Source: Gammaproteobacteria bacterium (GTDB lineage: Bacteria > Pseudomonadota > Gammaproteobacteria > Arenicellales > Poriferihabitantaceae). From it: DNA of 5,060 bases. The notes beneath the pieces are model-generated. The model saw nothing but the letters and a program-made list of their open reading frames with translations, did no database searches and was not told the DNA's origin. Where the stretch lies: assembly GCA_009839585.1 (NCBI GenBank), contig VXPI01000386.1, positions 1 through 5,060 on the forward strand. Direction: 5' to 3'. Position 1 is the stretch's first letter. Each line of letters opens with the position of its first letter. Positions 1-4,887 of this stretch are shown here, piece after piece. The position numbers and the translations under genes were made by a program.

Positions 1-359
1 ACAATGCCGATCAATAGCACCGCCCAGAATGCGGACCGGACTATATATGCGGCGATACGCGTATAGAGCCGGGCATCATCGTCCAGAGACCTGTTCGACG
101 ATAGAATGCACAGTACGCCAATGCCGATAAAGATCAGGACAAATCCCGAGAATTGTATCCAGCCAGAAAGAATCTGGCCGCCAGTGAGTACTGAAGAGGT
201 AGGCGCAAGCAGTCCAAGATGGCCGAGAAATATCCGAAGCCCTGGTTGCTCGAACCAGTAAATCAGGAAGTTGTCAGATAGAAACAGAAAGACCGCAATC
301 ACACCTAGTGCTGCGGTAAATCTCAAAAAAAGATCAGAGCGAAGATGCTTTTTCGACAC
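1..359 (-). CDS. dctQ: TRAP transporter small permease subunit (DctQ-like), N-terminal part
   Basis: The minus strand is open for 119 codons from a GTG at 359 to the window edge, so the C-terminus is missing. The translation starts VSKKHLRSDLFLRF and is strongly hydrophobic. Likely membrane segments are at about residues 15-27, 70-86 and from 109 onward. The last visible stretch (IAAYIVRSAFWAVLLIGI) resembles the first core helix of TRAP small permeases as I remember them. Position supports the call: it lies directly downstream of a TakP-type binding protein on the same strand, where the Q subunit is normally found. DctQ assists the large DctM permease in sodium-driven uptake of organic acids across the inner membrane. 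The start is uncertain: there is no in-frame ATG before the hydrophobic region and no clear Shine-Dalgarno sequence. A TTG at 368 is an alternative. The first helix and long loop make the N-terminus longer than in a minimal DctQ. Family call is inference from context plus motif. Confidence 0.62.
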   Translation of the reverse strand, partial: MSKKHLRSDLFLRFTAALGVIAVFLFLSDNFLIYWFEQPGLRIFLGHLGLLAPTSSVLTGGQILSGWIQFSGFVLIFIGIGVLCILSSNRSLDDDARLYTRIAAYIVRSAFWAVLLIGI

Positions 360-366
360 GGATGCC

Positions 367-416
367 AAAAAAAAGAAGCCCGACGAACGAGGTCATTTCA
401 GACATCGCCGTCGGGC
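367..416 (-). terminator. Intrinsic terminator or attenuator between dctP and dctQ
   Basis: Read on the minus strand, GCCCGACG (416-409) pairs perfectly with CGTCGGGC (385-378), and the loop can fold further (CGA and GTC pairing with TCG and GAC around a six-base loop). It is followed at once by TTC and eight T residues. This is the classical GC stem plus U-tract layout for leftward transcription. It begins 23 bases after the dctP stop and ends just before the dctQ start, so it sits inside the presumed operon. It would end most transcripts after the binding protein, let a fraction through to the permease genes, and protect the dctP 3' end. In the plus direction there is no T-run after the stem, so it is not bidirectional. 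Confidence 0.8.
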
Positions 417-438
417 ATCAACCTTGAACCAGTTGGTC

Positions 439-1647
439 TTACAGTCCCAACACCCTGTTGCGTTGGCGCATGTACTCCTGGTCTGAAATCTTCGCCCAGC
501 CACCGACTTTATTGCGGGCATTTTCGAAGCTCTCGTGAATTCTTCTTGCCAGGTCACTATGAGCAACGGTCTCGGCGAATACCTCAGTGGCAGCCTGACC
601 GAATGAATCATAAATATCATCGCTGAAGCGTTTGAGCTGGACACCCTGATCGCTGATCAGTCTGGCCAGTGCATCACCGTTTTTTGCGTTGTATTCTGAC
701 ATCATGACATCATTTTCGGCACTGGCAGCTGATTCGATGATCGTCTTGTCGGTATCCGACAGTCCATCCCAGAATGCCTTGTTGATGCCTGCAGCAAGCA
801 TGGCGCCTGGCTCATGCATGCCCGGGAAGTAGTAGAACTTGGCGGCTTCATAGAATTTCATGATTTCATCATTCCATGGGCCAACCCATTCTGTAGCATC
901 GACCGCACCGGAGATCAGGTTCTCGTAAATCTGGCTTCCGGGCAGCGAAACCGGAGAGGCGCCCAGTTTTGCGAGTACATCGCCACCGAGTCCTGGAATA
1001 CGCATTTTCAGACCTCTGAAGTCGGCCGCAGAATTCATTTCCTTGCGGAACCAGCCACCCATTTGCACGCCAGTATTGCCGCACATGAGGTTTTTCAATC
1101 CATACTCGCCAGCCAGTTCATCCCACAGTTCCTGTCCCCCGCCAAACCGAATCCAGGCATTGATCTCAGTGTAGGTAAGACCAAAAGGCACTGCCGTGAA
1201 GTAAGCCCATCCGGGGTGTTTTCCTTTCCAGTAATAGTCAGCCCCGTGGTAGATTTGGGCATTGCCGGAAGCAACTTCATCAAAAGAGTCAAATGCACCG
1301 ACTCGCTCTCCCGCTGCGAAGTATTCAACCACAAATCGCCCTTCGCTCATGGTGGTCAGGCGATCGGCAAATCGCTGGGCACCTGTACCGAGGCCCGGAA
1401 AGTCTCTGGGCCAGGTTGAGACAATAGCGATTTCTACACGCTCGGGTACAACAGCAGGGGCTTCGACGGCAGCCTGCTTCAGTTGTTCAATTTCCGCCTG
1501 GGCAAGTTCAAGTTCGGTTTTGAGCCGTGAGGCCTCTTCTTGTGCTTGTTTGGCAGCCTTGTCGTCGGTACAGCCGGATAGGGTAACAGCTGTAGCAGCT
1601 ACAGTACCTCCGGCAGCTCCAATCAGTAGATCTCGACGTTTCATCAT
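439..1647 (-). CDS. dctP: TRAP transporter solute-binding protein, TakP/DctP family, lipoprotein
   Basis: This 402-residue protein captures a substrate, probably a small 2-oxo or hydroxy carboxylate, outside the inner membrane and hands it to the TRAP permease. The N-terminus KRRDLLIGAAGG, a hydrophobic stretch and the lipobox LSGC (Cys at about residue 26) point to a lipoprotein exported by the twin-arginine route. Residues about 28-62 are Ala/Glu/Gln/Lys-rich and could form a coiled-coil stalk, followed by a Pro/Val linker. The binding domain starts near residue 70 (VEIAIVSTWPRDFPG). Segments GVQMGGWFRKE and VDATEWVGPWNDE closely resemble TakP, the 2-oxoacid-binding protein of Rhodobacter. 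Exact substrate is not readable from the sequence. Two adjacent ATG codons occur (1647 and 1644). A GGAG at 1655-1652 is 4 bases from the first and 7 from the second, so 1644 is the likelier start. It is followed by a terminator-like hairpin and then a DctQ-like gene. Confidence 0.92.
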   Translation of the reverse strand: MMKRRDLLIGAAGGTVAATAVTLSGCTDDKAAKQAQEEASRLKTELELAQAEIEQLKQAAVEAPAVVPERVEIAIVSTWPRDFPGLGTGAQRFADRLTTMSEGRFVVEYFAAGERVGAFDSFDEVASGNAQIYHGADYYWKGKHPGWAYFTAVPFGLTYTEINAWIRFGGGQELWDELAGEYGLKNLMCGNTGVQMGGWFRKEMNSAADFRGLKMRIPGLGGDVLAKLGASPVSLPGSQIYENLISGAVDATEWVGPWNDEIMKFYEAAKFYYFPGMHEPGAMLAAGINKAFWDGLSDTDKTIIESAASAENDVMMSEYNAKNGDALARLISDQGVQLKRFSDDIYDSFGQAATEVFAETVAHSDLARRIHESFENARNKVGGWAKISDQEYMRQRNRVLGL

Positions 1648-1651
1648 AGAA

Positions 1652-1655
1652 CTCC
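1652..1655 (-). promoter_or_regulatory. Ribosome binding site of dctP
   Basis: GGAG on the minus strand (ACGGAGTTCT before the ATG pair). Its spacing favours the second ATG (1644-1642, 7 bases) over the first (1647-1645, 4 bases), so the true protein is probably one residue shorter than the longest frame. Confidence 0.65.
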
Positions 1656-1747
1656 GTAAAACTAGTTAATAACTTGTTGAATTTGTGGACTGAAAAAAAC
1701 AGGCTGATGTGATCGAAACAAAGCCCAGTATTTTATCACTCACTCCT

Positions 1748-1776
1748 AGTATCTCCTATTTTTGGATTGCAGTCAA
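1748..1776 (-). promoter_or_regulatory. Sigma70-type promoter of the TRAP operon
   Basis: On the minus strand, TTGACT (1776-1771, five of six matches to the -35 consensus) is followed after exactly 17 bases by GATACT (1753-1748, four of six matches to the -10 consensus). Transcription would start near 1741 and give a leader of about 95 bases before dctP. The leader contains a weak GGGCT/AGCCT pairing followed by a T-run (about 1726-1693), which is too weak for me to call an attenuator. Confidence 0.6.
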
Positions 1777-1832
1777 AGAAATGTTGCGTTTGCGACTTTG
1801 CGTTACGTGATTTTCTGGAATACCGGGTGTAC

Positions 1833-1862
1833 TGCAACTGGATTCAGTTGCAAAATTTGCAA
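1833..1862. repeat. Two overlapping perfect inverted repeats upstream of the TRAP promoter
   Basis: The first repeat is TGCAACTG (1833-1840), four spacer bases GATT, and CAGTTGCA (1845-1852). The second is TTGCAAAATTTGCAA (1848-1862), a 15-base palindrome around a central A. They share the TTGCA block at 1848-1852, so in single-stranded form only one of the two can fold. No T-run follows on either strand, so they are not standard intrinsic terminators. They lie right after the stop of the 59-residue gene and about 57-86 bases upstream of the dctP -35 element. This position suits an activator or repressor site for the TRAP operon, or a 3' structure of the small gene. The role is inference; the symmetry is seen directly. 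Confidence 0.6.
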
Positions 1863-1867
1863 TCTGC

Positions 1868-2047
1868 TCAAAGCGTGAGAATCAGAAAGACGATAAACAG
1901 GACTACTGCACCCATCGGCATCAGAAAACCCTTCCAGTCCCTGGGTGCATCCTTGCTGGCCTCTATCATGTTTCTTGTTCCGGGTAGAAACCACAACACC
2001 ACCAATAGCATCAGAATGCCGATGACGATTTTTTCCCATAGTTCCAT
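1868..2047 (-). CDS. Small two-helix inner-membrane protein, uncharacterised (59 aa)
   Basis: The minus strand encodes 59 residues from ATG at 2047 to TGA at 1870-1868. The start is MELWEKIVIGILMLLVV, and the sequence has two clear hydrophobic helices at about residues 7-20 (IVIGILMLLVVLWF) and 43-59 (LMPMGAVVLFIVFLILTL). They are joined by a charged loop holding PGTRNMIEASKDAPRDWKG. The W-E-K start, the loop ending in a D-W-x-G pattern and the second helix running to the C-terminus resemble small hypothetical membrane proteins I recall from gammaproteobacteria, but I cannot name a family. Codon use looks ordinary and the frame is a far better protein than the overlapping longer frames on either strand. 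No strong Shine-Dalgarno sequence precedes the ATG. It is upstream of and co-directional with the TRAP operon, but the latter has its own promoter, so a functional link is not established. Confidence 0.68.
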   Translation of the reverse strand: MELWEKIVIGILMLLVVLWFLPGTRNMIEASKDAPRDWKGFLMPMGAVVLFIVFLILTL

Positions 2048-2216
2048 GTTAGTTTGTCTGCAGGCTTGATTGTCTGTAACTGGTAATCTTTCACTCGATT
2101 GAGAGGATCGGTCCGGGTTCGGCGGTCATTTCTCAATGTCCGGGTATCATCGAAGTCTTCATCAGAGAATCCTGTTTCTGGATGCCTCCCATCATCATGC
2201 AAAAGTGTCTTGCTTC

Positions 2217-2222
2217 ATTATA
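2217..2222 (-). promoter_or_regulatory. Possible -10 element reading toward the 59-residue gene
   Basis: A perfect TATAAT on the minus strand within GCGTTATAATGAAGC. No good -35 hexamer sits 16-18 bases upstream and there is no TG extension. It would give a leader of about 160 bases before the small membrane protein gene. Weak candidate. Confidence 0.25.
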
Positions 2223-2366
2223 ACGCCCACTTCTCGGCTTCCATGGCCTGCCTGATAGACAAACAGAGTTGGATATTCGTGATAGTCAACATTCTGATCA
2301 TTATCCGATTCGGCAGAGGGCACTTGATTAACCACTCCATTAGGGTTTTGGTGATAAATACTGGTT

Positions 2367-2391
2367 AGATGCGAAATGCTTTCGCAGATCT
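2367..2391. repeat. Inverted repeat hairpin in the intergenic region
   Basis: GCGAAA (2371-2376), loop TGC, TTTCGC (2380-2385) is a perfect 6-base-pair stem. The outer AGAT (2367-2370) can pair with ATCT (2388-2391) across a two-base AG bulge. No T-run follows on either strand, so it is not an intrinsic terminator. Role unknown. Confidence 0.5.
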
Positions 2392-2460
2392 GATGGGTGC
2401 CCCCTAGTCAATTCAATCCGCGAGCGGAAATGGCCCCTGATTGATCCTGTACTATCCATG

Positions 2461-2472
2461 AATACATGTATT
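2461..2472. repeat. Perfect 12-base palindrome AATACATGTATT
   Basis: AATACATGTATT is fully self-complementary and lies about 200 bases upstream of the DUF2797 gene. Short AT-rich palindromes like this can be sites for dimeric regulators, but no promoter element is placed clearly next to it. The symmetry is seen directly; any binding function is a guess. Confidence 0.35.
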
Positions 2473-2521
2473 GTGAAACGAATACGACGGGCCAATTTTA
2501 TCACCATAAATGGAGCTGAAC

Positions 2522-2722
2522 ATGCCCTTACACATCAAGCAGGCAGAAATCATCCGTGAATCCGGCAATACCCTCACACGGTCAAGGTGAATGAATCCAC
2601 TGCCGTACTCATTGGATTATAATAAGGAACACGGTTTGGCTATCGAAGTGAACATATGGTCGTTTGATGAACAGGCAATCTTTGACAGGTATCTTGCGGA
2701 AGATGAAAACTCGATTGCATGA
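2522..2722 (+). pseudogene. Possible remnant or small ORF pair split by an in-frame TGA
   Basis: A GGAG (2512-2515) sits six bases before ATG 2522, which opens a 22-codon frame (MPLHIKQAEIIRESGNTL and four more residues) ending at TGA 2588-2590. The very next codon is ATG in the same frame and opens 43 further codons, with the segment VNIWSFDEQAIFDRYLAEDE, ending at TGA 2720-2722. Together they would make about 66 residues with acceptable composition and a proper ribosome binding site. The second part overlaps the start of the DUF2797 gene by 56 bases in another frame. I do not recognise a family. It could be a gene broken by a point mutation, a leader ORF, or chance. Confidence 0.2.
2618..2623 (+). 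promoter_or_regulatory. Possible -10 element of the DUF2797 gene
   Basis: A perfect TATAAT lies 43 bases before the ATG at 2667 and would start transcription near 2630. There is no recognisable -35 at 16-18 bases and no TG extension, so it may depend on an activator. It is the best promoter candidate for this gene. Confidence 0.4.
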
Positions 2723-3491
2723 ACGTGTGCAATACCGGGTGCCGATTGGAGAAAGCCTGTTTTCTGTCTCGGATCGAGTCGGCAGTCACCTTGAGATTCG
2801 ATACACTGGCAACATCCAGTGCATCGCTTGCGGCAGGTCGATAGCAAAAACGTTCAGCCAGGGCTACTGCTACCCCTGCTTCAGGTCGCTTGCAGAGTGT
2901 GACATGTGCATCCTGAAGCCTGAAACATGTCACTATCGCCACGGAACATGCAGGGACTATGAGTGGGCTGATAATCACTGCATGCGGGATCATATTGTCT
3001 ATCTCTCGAATACCTCGGGTGTAAAGGTTGGCATTACCCGTGCAAATCAGATTCCGACCCGCTGGATAGATCAAGGAGCCAGGCAGGCGGTTTCCATGTT
3101 CAGGGTCAAGAGCCGATTCCATTCGGGCTTGATTGAAGTGGTCGTTGGTAAACACCTAAGTGACCGGACTGACTGGAGAGCGATGCTAAAGGGAAATCCA
3201 GAAGAAGTCGATATGCTGGAGCGCAGGGCATCGGTCTATCAAACAGTCAAGCATGAACTTGATGAACTACACGGTCTTCACGCCGATTTCATATGGGAAT
3301 TACTGGAGGATGATCCGGTCATTATTGATTATCCGGTTGAAAGCTATCCCGATAAAATCGTTGCACTCAATTTTGACAGGCAGGACAAAATCTCCGGGAG
3401 GCTGATGGGTATAAAGGGACAGTACCTGATCATGGATTGCGGAGTAATCAATCTCCGCAAGTTTGCCGGATATGAAGTAGAGGTCTACTGA
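2667..3491 (+). CDS. DUF2797 family protein, cysteine-rich, function unknown
   Basis: The 274-residue protein matches DUF2797 proteins of Pseudomonas and relatives, as I recall them, along its whole length. This covers the N-terminal LTGILRKM, the block TFSQGYCYPCF, the block DHIVYLSNTSGVKVGITR, PTRWIDQGA, DRTDWRAMLKG, and the C-terminal GIKGQYLIMDCGVINLRKF. Two probable zinc sites are visible: C52/C55 with C68/C71, and a second cluster using C78, C81, C88, H89, C95 and C105. The segment from residue 110 (VYL, then GVKVGIT, then an Arg at 132) looks like the core of GIY-YIG/T5orf172-type domains, which would suggest a nucleic-acid role, but that is inference. Family length is normal, so the gene seems intact. 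ATG 2667 is chosen over TTG 2664; no strong Shine-Dalgarno sequence is seen. It is separated from the toxin-antitoxin operon by 293 bases and is probably its own transcript. Confidence 0.88.
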   Translation: MNRQSLTGILRKMKTRLHERVQYRVPIGESLFSVSDRVGSHLEIRYTGNIQCIACGRSIAKTFSQGYCYPCFRSLAECDMCILKPETCHYRHGTCRDYEWADNHCMRDHIVYLSNTSGVKVGITRANQIPTRWIDQGARQAVSMFRVKSRFHSGLIEVVVGKHLSDRTDWRAMLKGNPEEVDMLERRASVYQTVKHELDELHGLHADFIWELLEDDPVIIDYPVESYPDKIVALNFDRQDKISGRLMGIKGQYLIMDCGVINLRKFAGYEVEVY

Positions 3492-3507
3492 GACCGGTTT
3501 CCGGTTT
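3491..3507 (+). terminator. Weak hairpin at the end of the DUF2797 gene
   Basis: ACCGG (3493-3497), loop TTT, CCGGT (3501-3505), extendable by one G-T and one A-T pair, then TTGTC. It begins at the last base of the stop codon. The stem is short and the T-run is poor, so termination would be inefficient. Low-confidence terminator. Confidence 0.3.
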
Positions 3508-3726
3508 GTCAAGTTTCGGGAATTCAATCCTTGAAATCGTGATACAGGTTGATCATGCAATCGGTACTGCCCACTTCGCCCGGGCTCGGATTTATGCGTA
3601 TGATTGCCCTGCGAAACTGTGTATGCAGGAAACCTACAGGCTTATTGCCATATATCGGAAAATTTCTCGTCAATTCCCTGCAATTATCCGTGCTCCTTGG
3701 CATTCGAAATATATTCGTAAATATAA

Positions 3727-3755
3727 CGGACAAACACATCAATATGATGTATACT
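3727..3755 (+). promoter_or_regulatory. Promoter of the xre-res toxin-antitoxin operon
   Basis: CGGACA (3727-3732, four of six matches to the -35 consensus) and TATACT (3750-3755, five of six matches to the -10 consensus) are separated by exactly 17 bases. The start point would be near 3762, giving a leader of about 23 bases before the antitoxin ATG. A perfect inverted repeat fills most of the spacer. The remainder of the 3492-3726 spacer shows no gene or strong signal. Confidence 0.6.
3736..3750. promoter_or_regulatory. Probable autoregulatory operator of the antitoxin
   Basis: ACATCA (3736-3741), spacer ATA, TGATGT (3745-3750) is a perfect inverted repeat. It lies between the -35 and -10 elements and ends on the first base of the -10. 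A protein bound here would block RNA polymerase. Antitoxins with a helix-turn-helix, alone or with the toxin, commonly repress their own promoter through such palindromes. Binding by the product of the next gene is inference. Confidence 0.6.
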
Positions 3756-3784
3756 CTGGTTGTCAAGATTCAGCAGGATTGACC

Positions 3785-4351
3785 ATGTCCACACGATCAG
3801 AAAACACTGGCATTGCAAAAAAAGTCGGTCACGCAATAGTGAATGCCGGCAATCTACCCGGTCAAAATCCGAAGAAGAGCATTAAGAGTGCCGGTCTTAA
3901 GCATTCAACAGACCAAAAGGCAGTGCGCGAAGCCGCCAATACCAGAGTCTGCGGCGAAGTATTTGGAATTGAATCGGACGTGTTCCACAACTCGTGTGCA
4001 TTCATTCAAAAAGTGCGTCAAGGAGTGTCCGGAAATGTATTGCGTATGGCAGTGGAGGAAATCGGCAACCGTGACTTCTTTGTTGAATTAATGGGTAGCG
4101 ACAGCTCCAATTTTTCCAGGTTCTATAAAAAAGACAGGCTAAATGACTTGCAGGGAGAGCAGATTCTGGACACTCTACGTGTATTCGTTTTGGCCCGTGA
4201 GGTTTTTCAGGACAAGAATATTGCGGATGACTGGATTTCCAGTCCAATAGTTGCGCTTGGTTGCAAGCCAATCGAATTGTGTACCAACTTTGAAGGCCGG
4301 AGACTTGTCCGCAACACACTCGCAAAAATTGAACGAGGCGAATTCAGCTAG
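3785..4351 (+). CDS. xre: Type II antitoxin, Xre/MbcA/ParS-like (DUF2384 C-terminal domain)
   Basis: The 188-residue protein starts at ATG 3785, preceded by AGGA (3775-3778) at a spacing of six bases; the frame is open further upstream, but the promoter falls there, so this start is preferred. Residues about 84-141 form the helical DNA-binding part (NVLRMAVEEIG to LRVFVLAREVF). Residues about 142-188 are the toxin-binding domain, with the typical pattern of a W (W150), ALGCKPIEL, E-G-R-R and a C-terminal IERGEFS, equivalent to the IEHGVFS end common in this family. The first 60-80 residues are a Lys/Ser/Asn-rich extension that makes it longer than many relatives and probably partly disordered. 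It should neutralise the RES toxin by covering its active site and repress the shared promoter through the inverted repeat at 3736-3750. Its TAG stop shares one base with the toxin GTG start, which suggests coupled translation. Confidence 0.88.
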   Translation: MSTRSENTGIAKKVGHAIVNAGNLPGQNPKKSIKSAGLKHSTDQKAVREAANTRVCGEVFGIESDVFHNSCAFIQKVRQGVSGNVLRMAVEEIGNRDFFVELMGSDSSNFSRFYKKDRLNDLQGEQILDTLRVFVLAREVFQDKNIADDWISSPIVALGCKPIELCTNFEGRRLVRNTLAKIERGEFS

Positions 4352-4836
4352 TGCTGCTTTACAGAATCGCCAAGGAAGAGTATCTGGATGACTTCTCTGG
4401 CGTAGGTGCGAGTTACGAATATGGTGGTCGCTGGAATTATCCTGTTGATCCTGTTGTCTATTTTGCTGCCAGTCCGGCAATAGTGCTTCTGGAAATGGGA
4501 AACTATCTTGTCAGTCCACTCCATATTCCCCAAACAATGAGGCTTGGCACTTACGAGATTGATGACTCCGTGTTTAATCCCAGAGTTGTCAGTATTGAAA
4601 ACCTGAATGAAGACTGGCGTGACTTTCCCTATCCTGACACGACTCAATCTCTTGGGTCCGAATGGCTGAAGTCCAATGCATCTTTGTTCATGGCAGTGCC
4701 TAGTTGCGCAGTTCCTGCTTCCCCAGATTGGAACTATTGCGTGATGAACCCGCAACATCCTGACCGTGACAATATCAAGCTTGTAGCCATCACTAATGAT
4801 ATCTACAACGACAGGCTGTTTAAGAATTTGAAGTGA
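4351..4836 (+). CDS. res: RES-domain toxin of the toxin-antitoxin pair
   Basis: The 161-residue protein has the RES family marks in order: YR at residues 4-5, GGRWN at 25-29, VYFAASPAIVLLEM at 36-49 with the conserved Glu at 48, FMAVPSCAVP at 113-122 with the conserved Ser at 118, and NYCVMNPQHPD at 128-138. The family is named for its conserved Arg, Glu and Ser. Characterised relatives (MbcT of Mycobacterium tuberculosis, Xre-RES pairs) degrade NAD+ and stop growth, while ParT modifies a phosphoribosyl pyrophosphate synthetase; NAD+ depletion is the likelier activity here, by inference. The length is normal and all the key residues are present, so the toxin looks active. The GTG start at 4351 overlaps the antitoxin TAG by one base (TAGTG). 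GAGG at 4335-4338 is 12 bases upstream, rather far, so expression probably depends on coupling and stays below antitoxin level. Confidence 0.92.
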   Translation: MLLYRIAKEEYLDDFSGVGASYEYGGRWNYPVDPVVYFAASPAIVLLEMGNYLVSPLHIPQTMRLGTYEIDDSVFNPRVVSIENLNEDWRDFPYPDTTQSLGSEWLKSNASLFMAVPSCAVPASPDWNYCVMNPQHPDRDNIKLVAITNDIYNDRLFKNLK

Positions 4837-4877
4837 AGAAATGAGGCTTCGAGGTGTGGCCTTGAAAAACGGCTTCT

Positions 4878-4881
4878 GAGG
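4878..4881 (+). promoter_or_regulatory. Ribosome binding site of the AlbA_2 gene
   Basis: GAGG six bases before ATG 4888. It supports that start and separate translation initiation rather than coupling to the toxin stop at 4834-4836. The 8-base word TGAGGCTT containing it is repeated at 4842-4849. Confidence 0.6.
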
Positions 4882-4887
4882 CTTGTA

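Larger units (their letters stand above)
2048..2666. other. Long intergenic region without a convincing gene
   Basis: About 620 bases separate the leftward 59-residue gene from the rightward DUF2797 gene. I find no frame with a clear start, ribosome binding site and recognisable protein. It holds perfect TATAAT hexamers on each strand (2217-2222 minus, 2618-2623 plus), a hairpin at 2367-2391, a palindrome at 2461-2472, and a minus-strand stretch open for 70 codons without an early ATG (2195-2407). It also contains a plus-strand frame with a good ribosome binding site but an early TGA (2522-2722). The last two could be gene remnants. No tRNA-like or T-tailed hairpin structure was seen. Confidence 0.5.

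Noticed and set aside
814..1419. Plus-strand 201-codon frame
   Set aside because: It is the complementary-strand shadow of the TRAP binding protein gene, which has clear family motifs.
1767..2069. Plus-strand 100-codon frame opposite the small membrane protein
   Set aside because: It is the antisense shadow of the 59-residue gene and the upstream region, with no ribosome site and no recognisable features.
2011..2202. Minus-strand frame of 63 codons opening with TTG (start LHDDGRHPETG)
   Set aside because: Only a TTG start, stops directly upstream, a highly charged low-quality translation at its N-terminus, and its end overlaps the better-supported 59-residue membrane protein gene.
2099..2368. 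Plus-strand 89-codon frame in the intergenic region
   Set aside because: Serine- and arginine-rich at first, then random hydrophobic; no ribosome binding site and no family resemblance.
3549..3782. Plus-strand 77-codon frame in the spacer before the antitoxin
   Set aside because: No ribosome site, ends inside the antitoxin leader, and overlaps the promoter; likely chance.
3506..3784. N-terminal extension of the antitoxin frame upstream of ATG 3785
   Set aside because: It would run through the promoter and operator, while ATG 3785 has an AGGA at ideal spacing; the upstream translation resembles no antitoxin sequence.
4841..4879. Twelve-codon ORF between toxin and AlbA_2 gene (MRLRGVALKNGF)
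   Set aside because: Very short with a poor ribosome site. It could be a leader peptide, but nothing beyond its presence supports that.
4842..4884. Direct repeat TGAGGCTT at 4842-4849 and 4877-4884
   Set aside because: Only eight bases, one copy is explained by the ribosome binding site, and there is no sign of an insertion or recombination junction.
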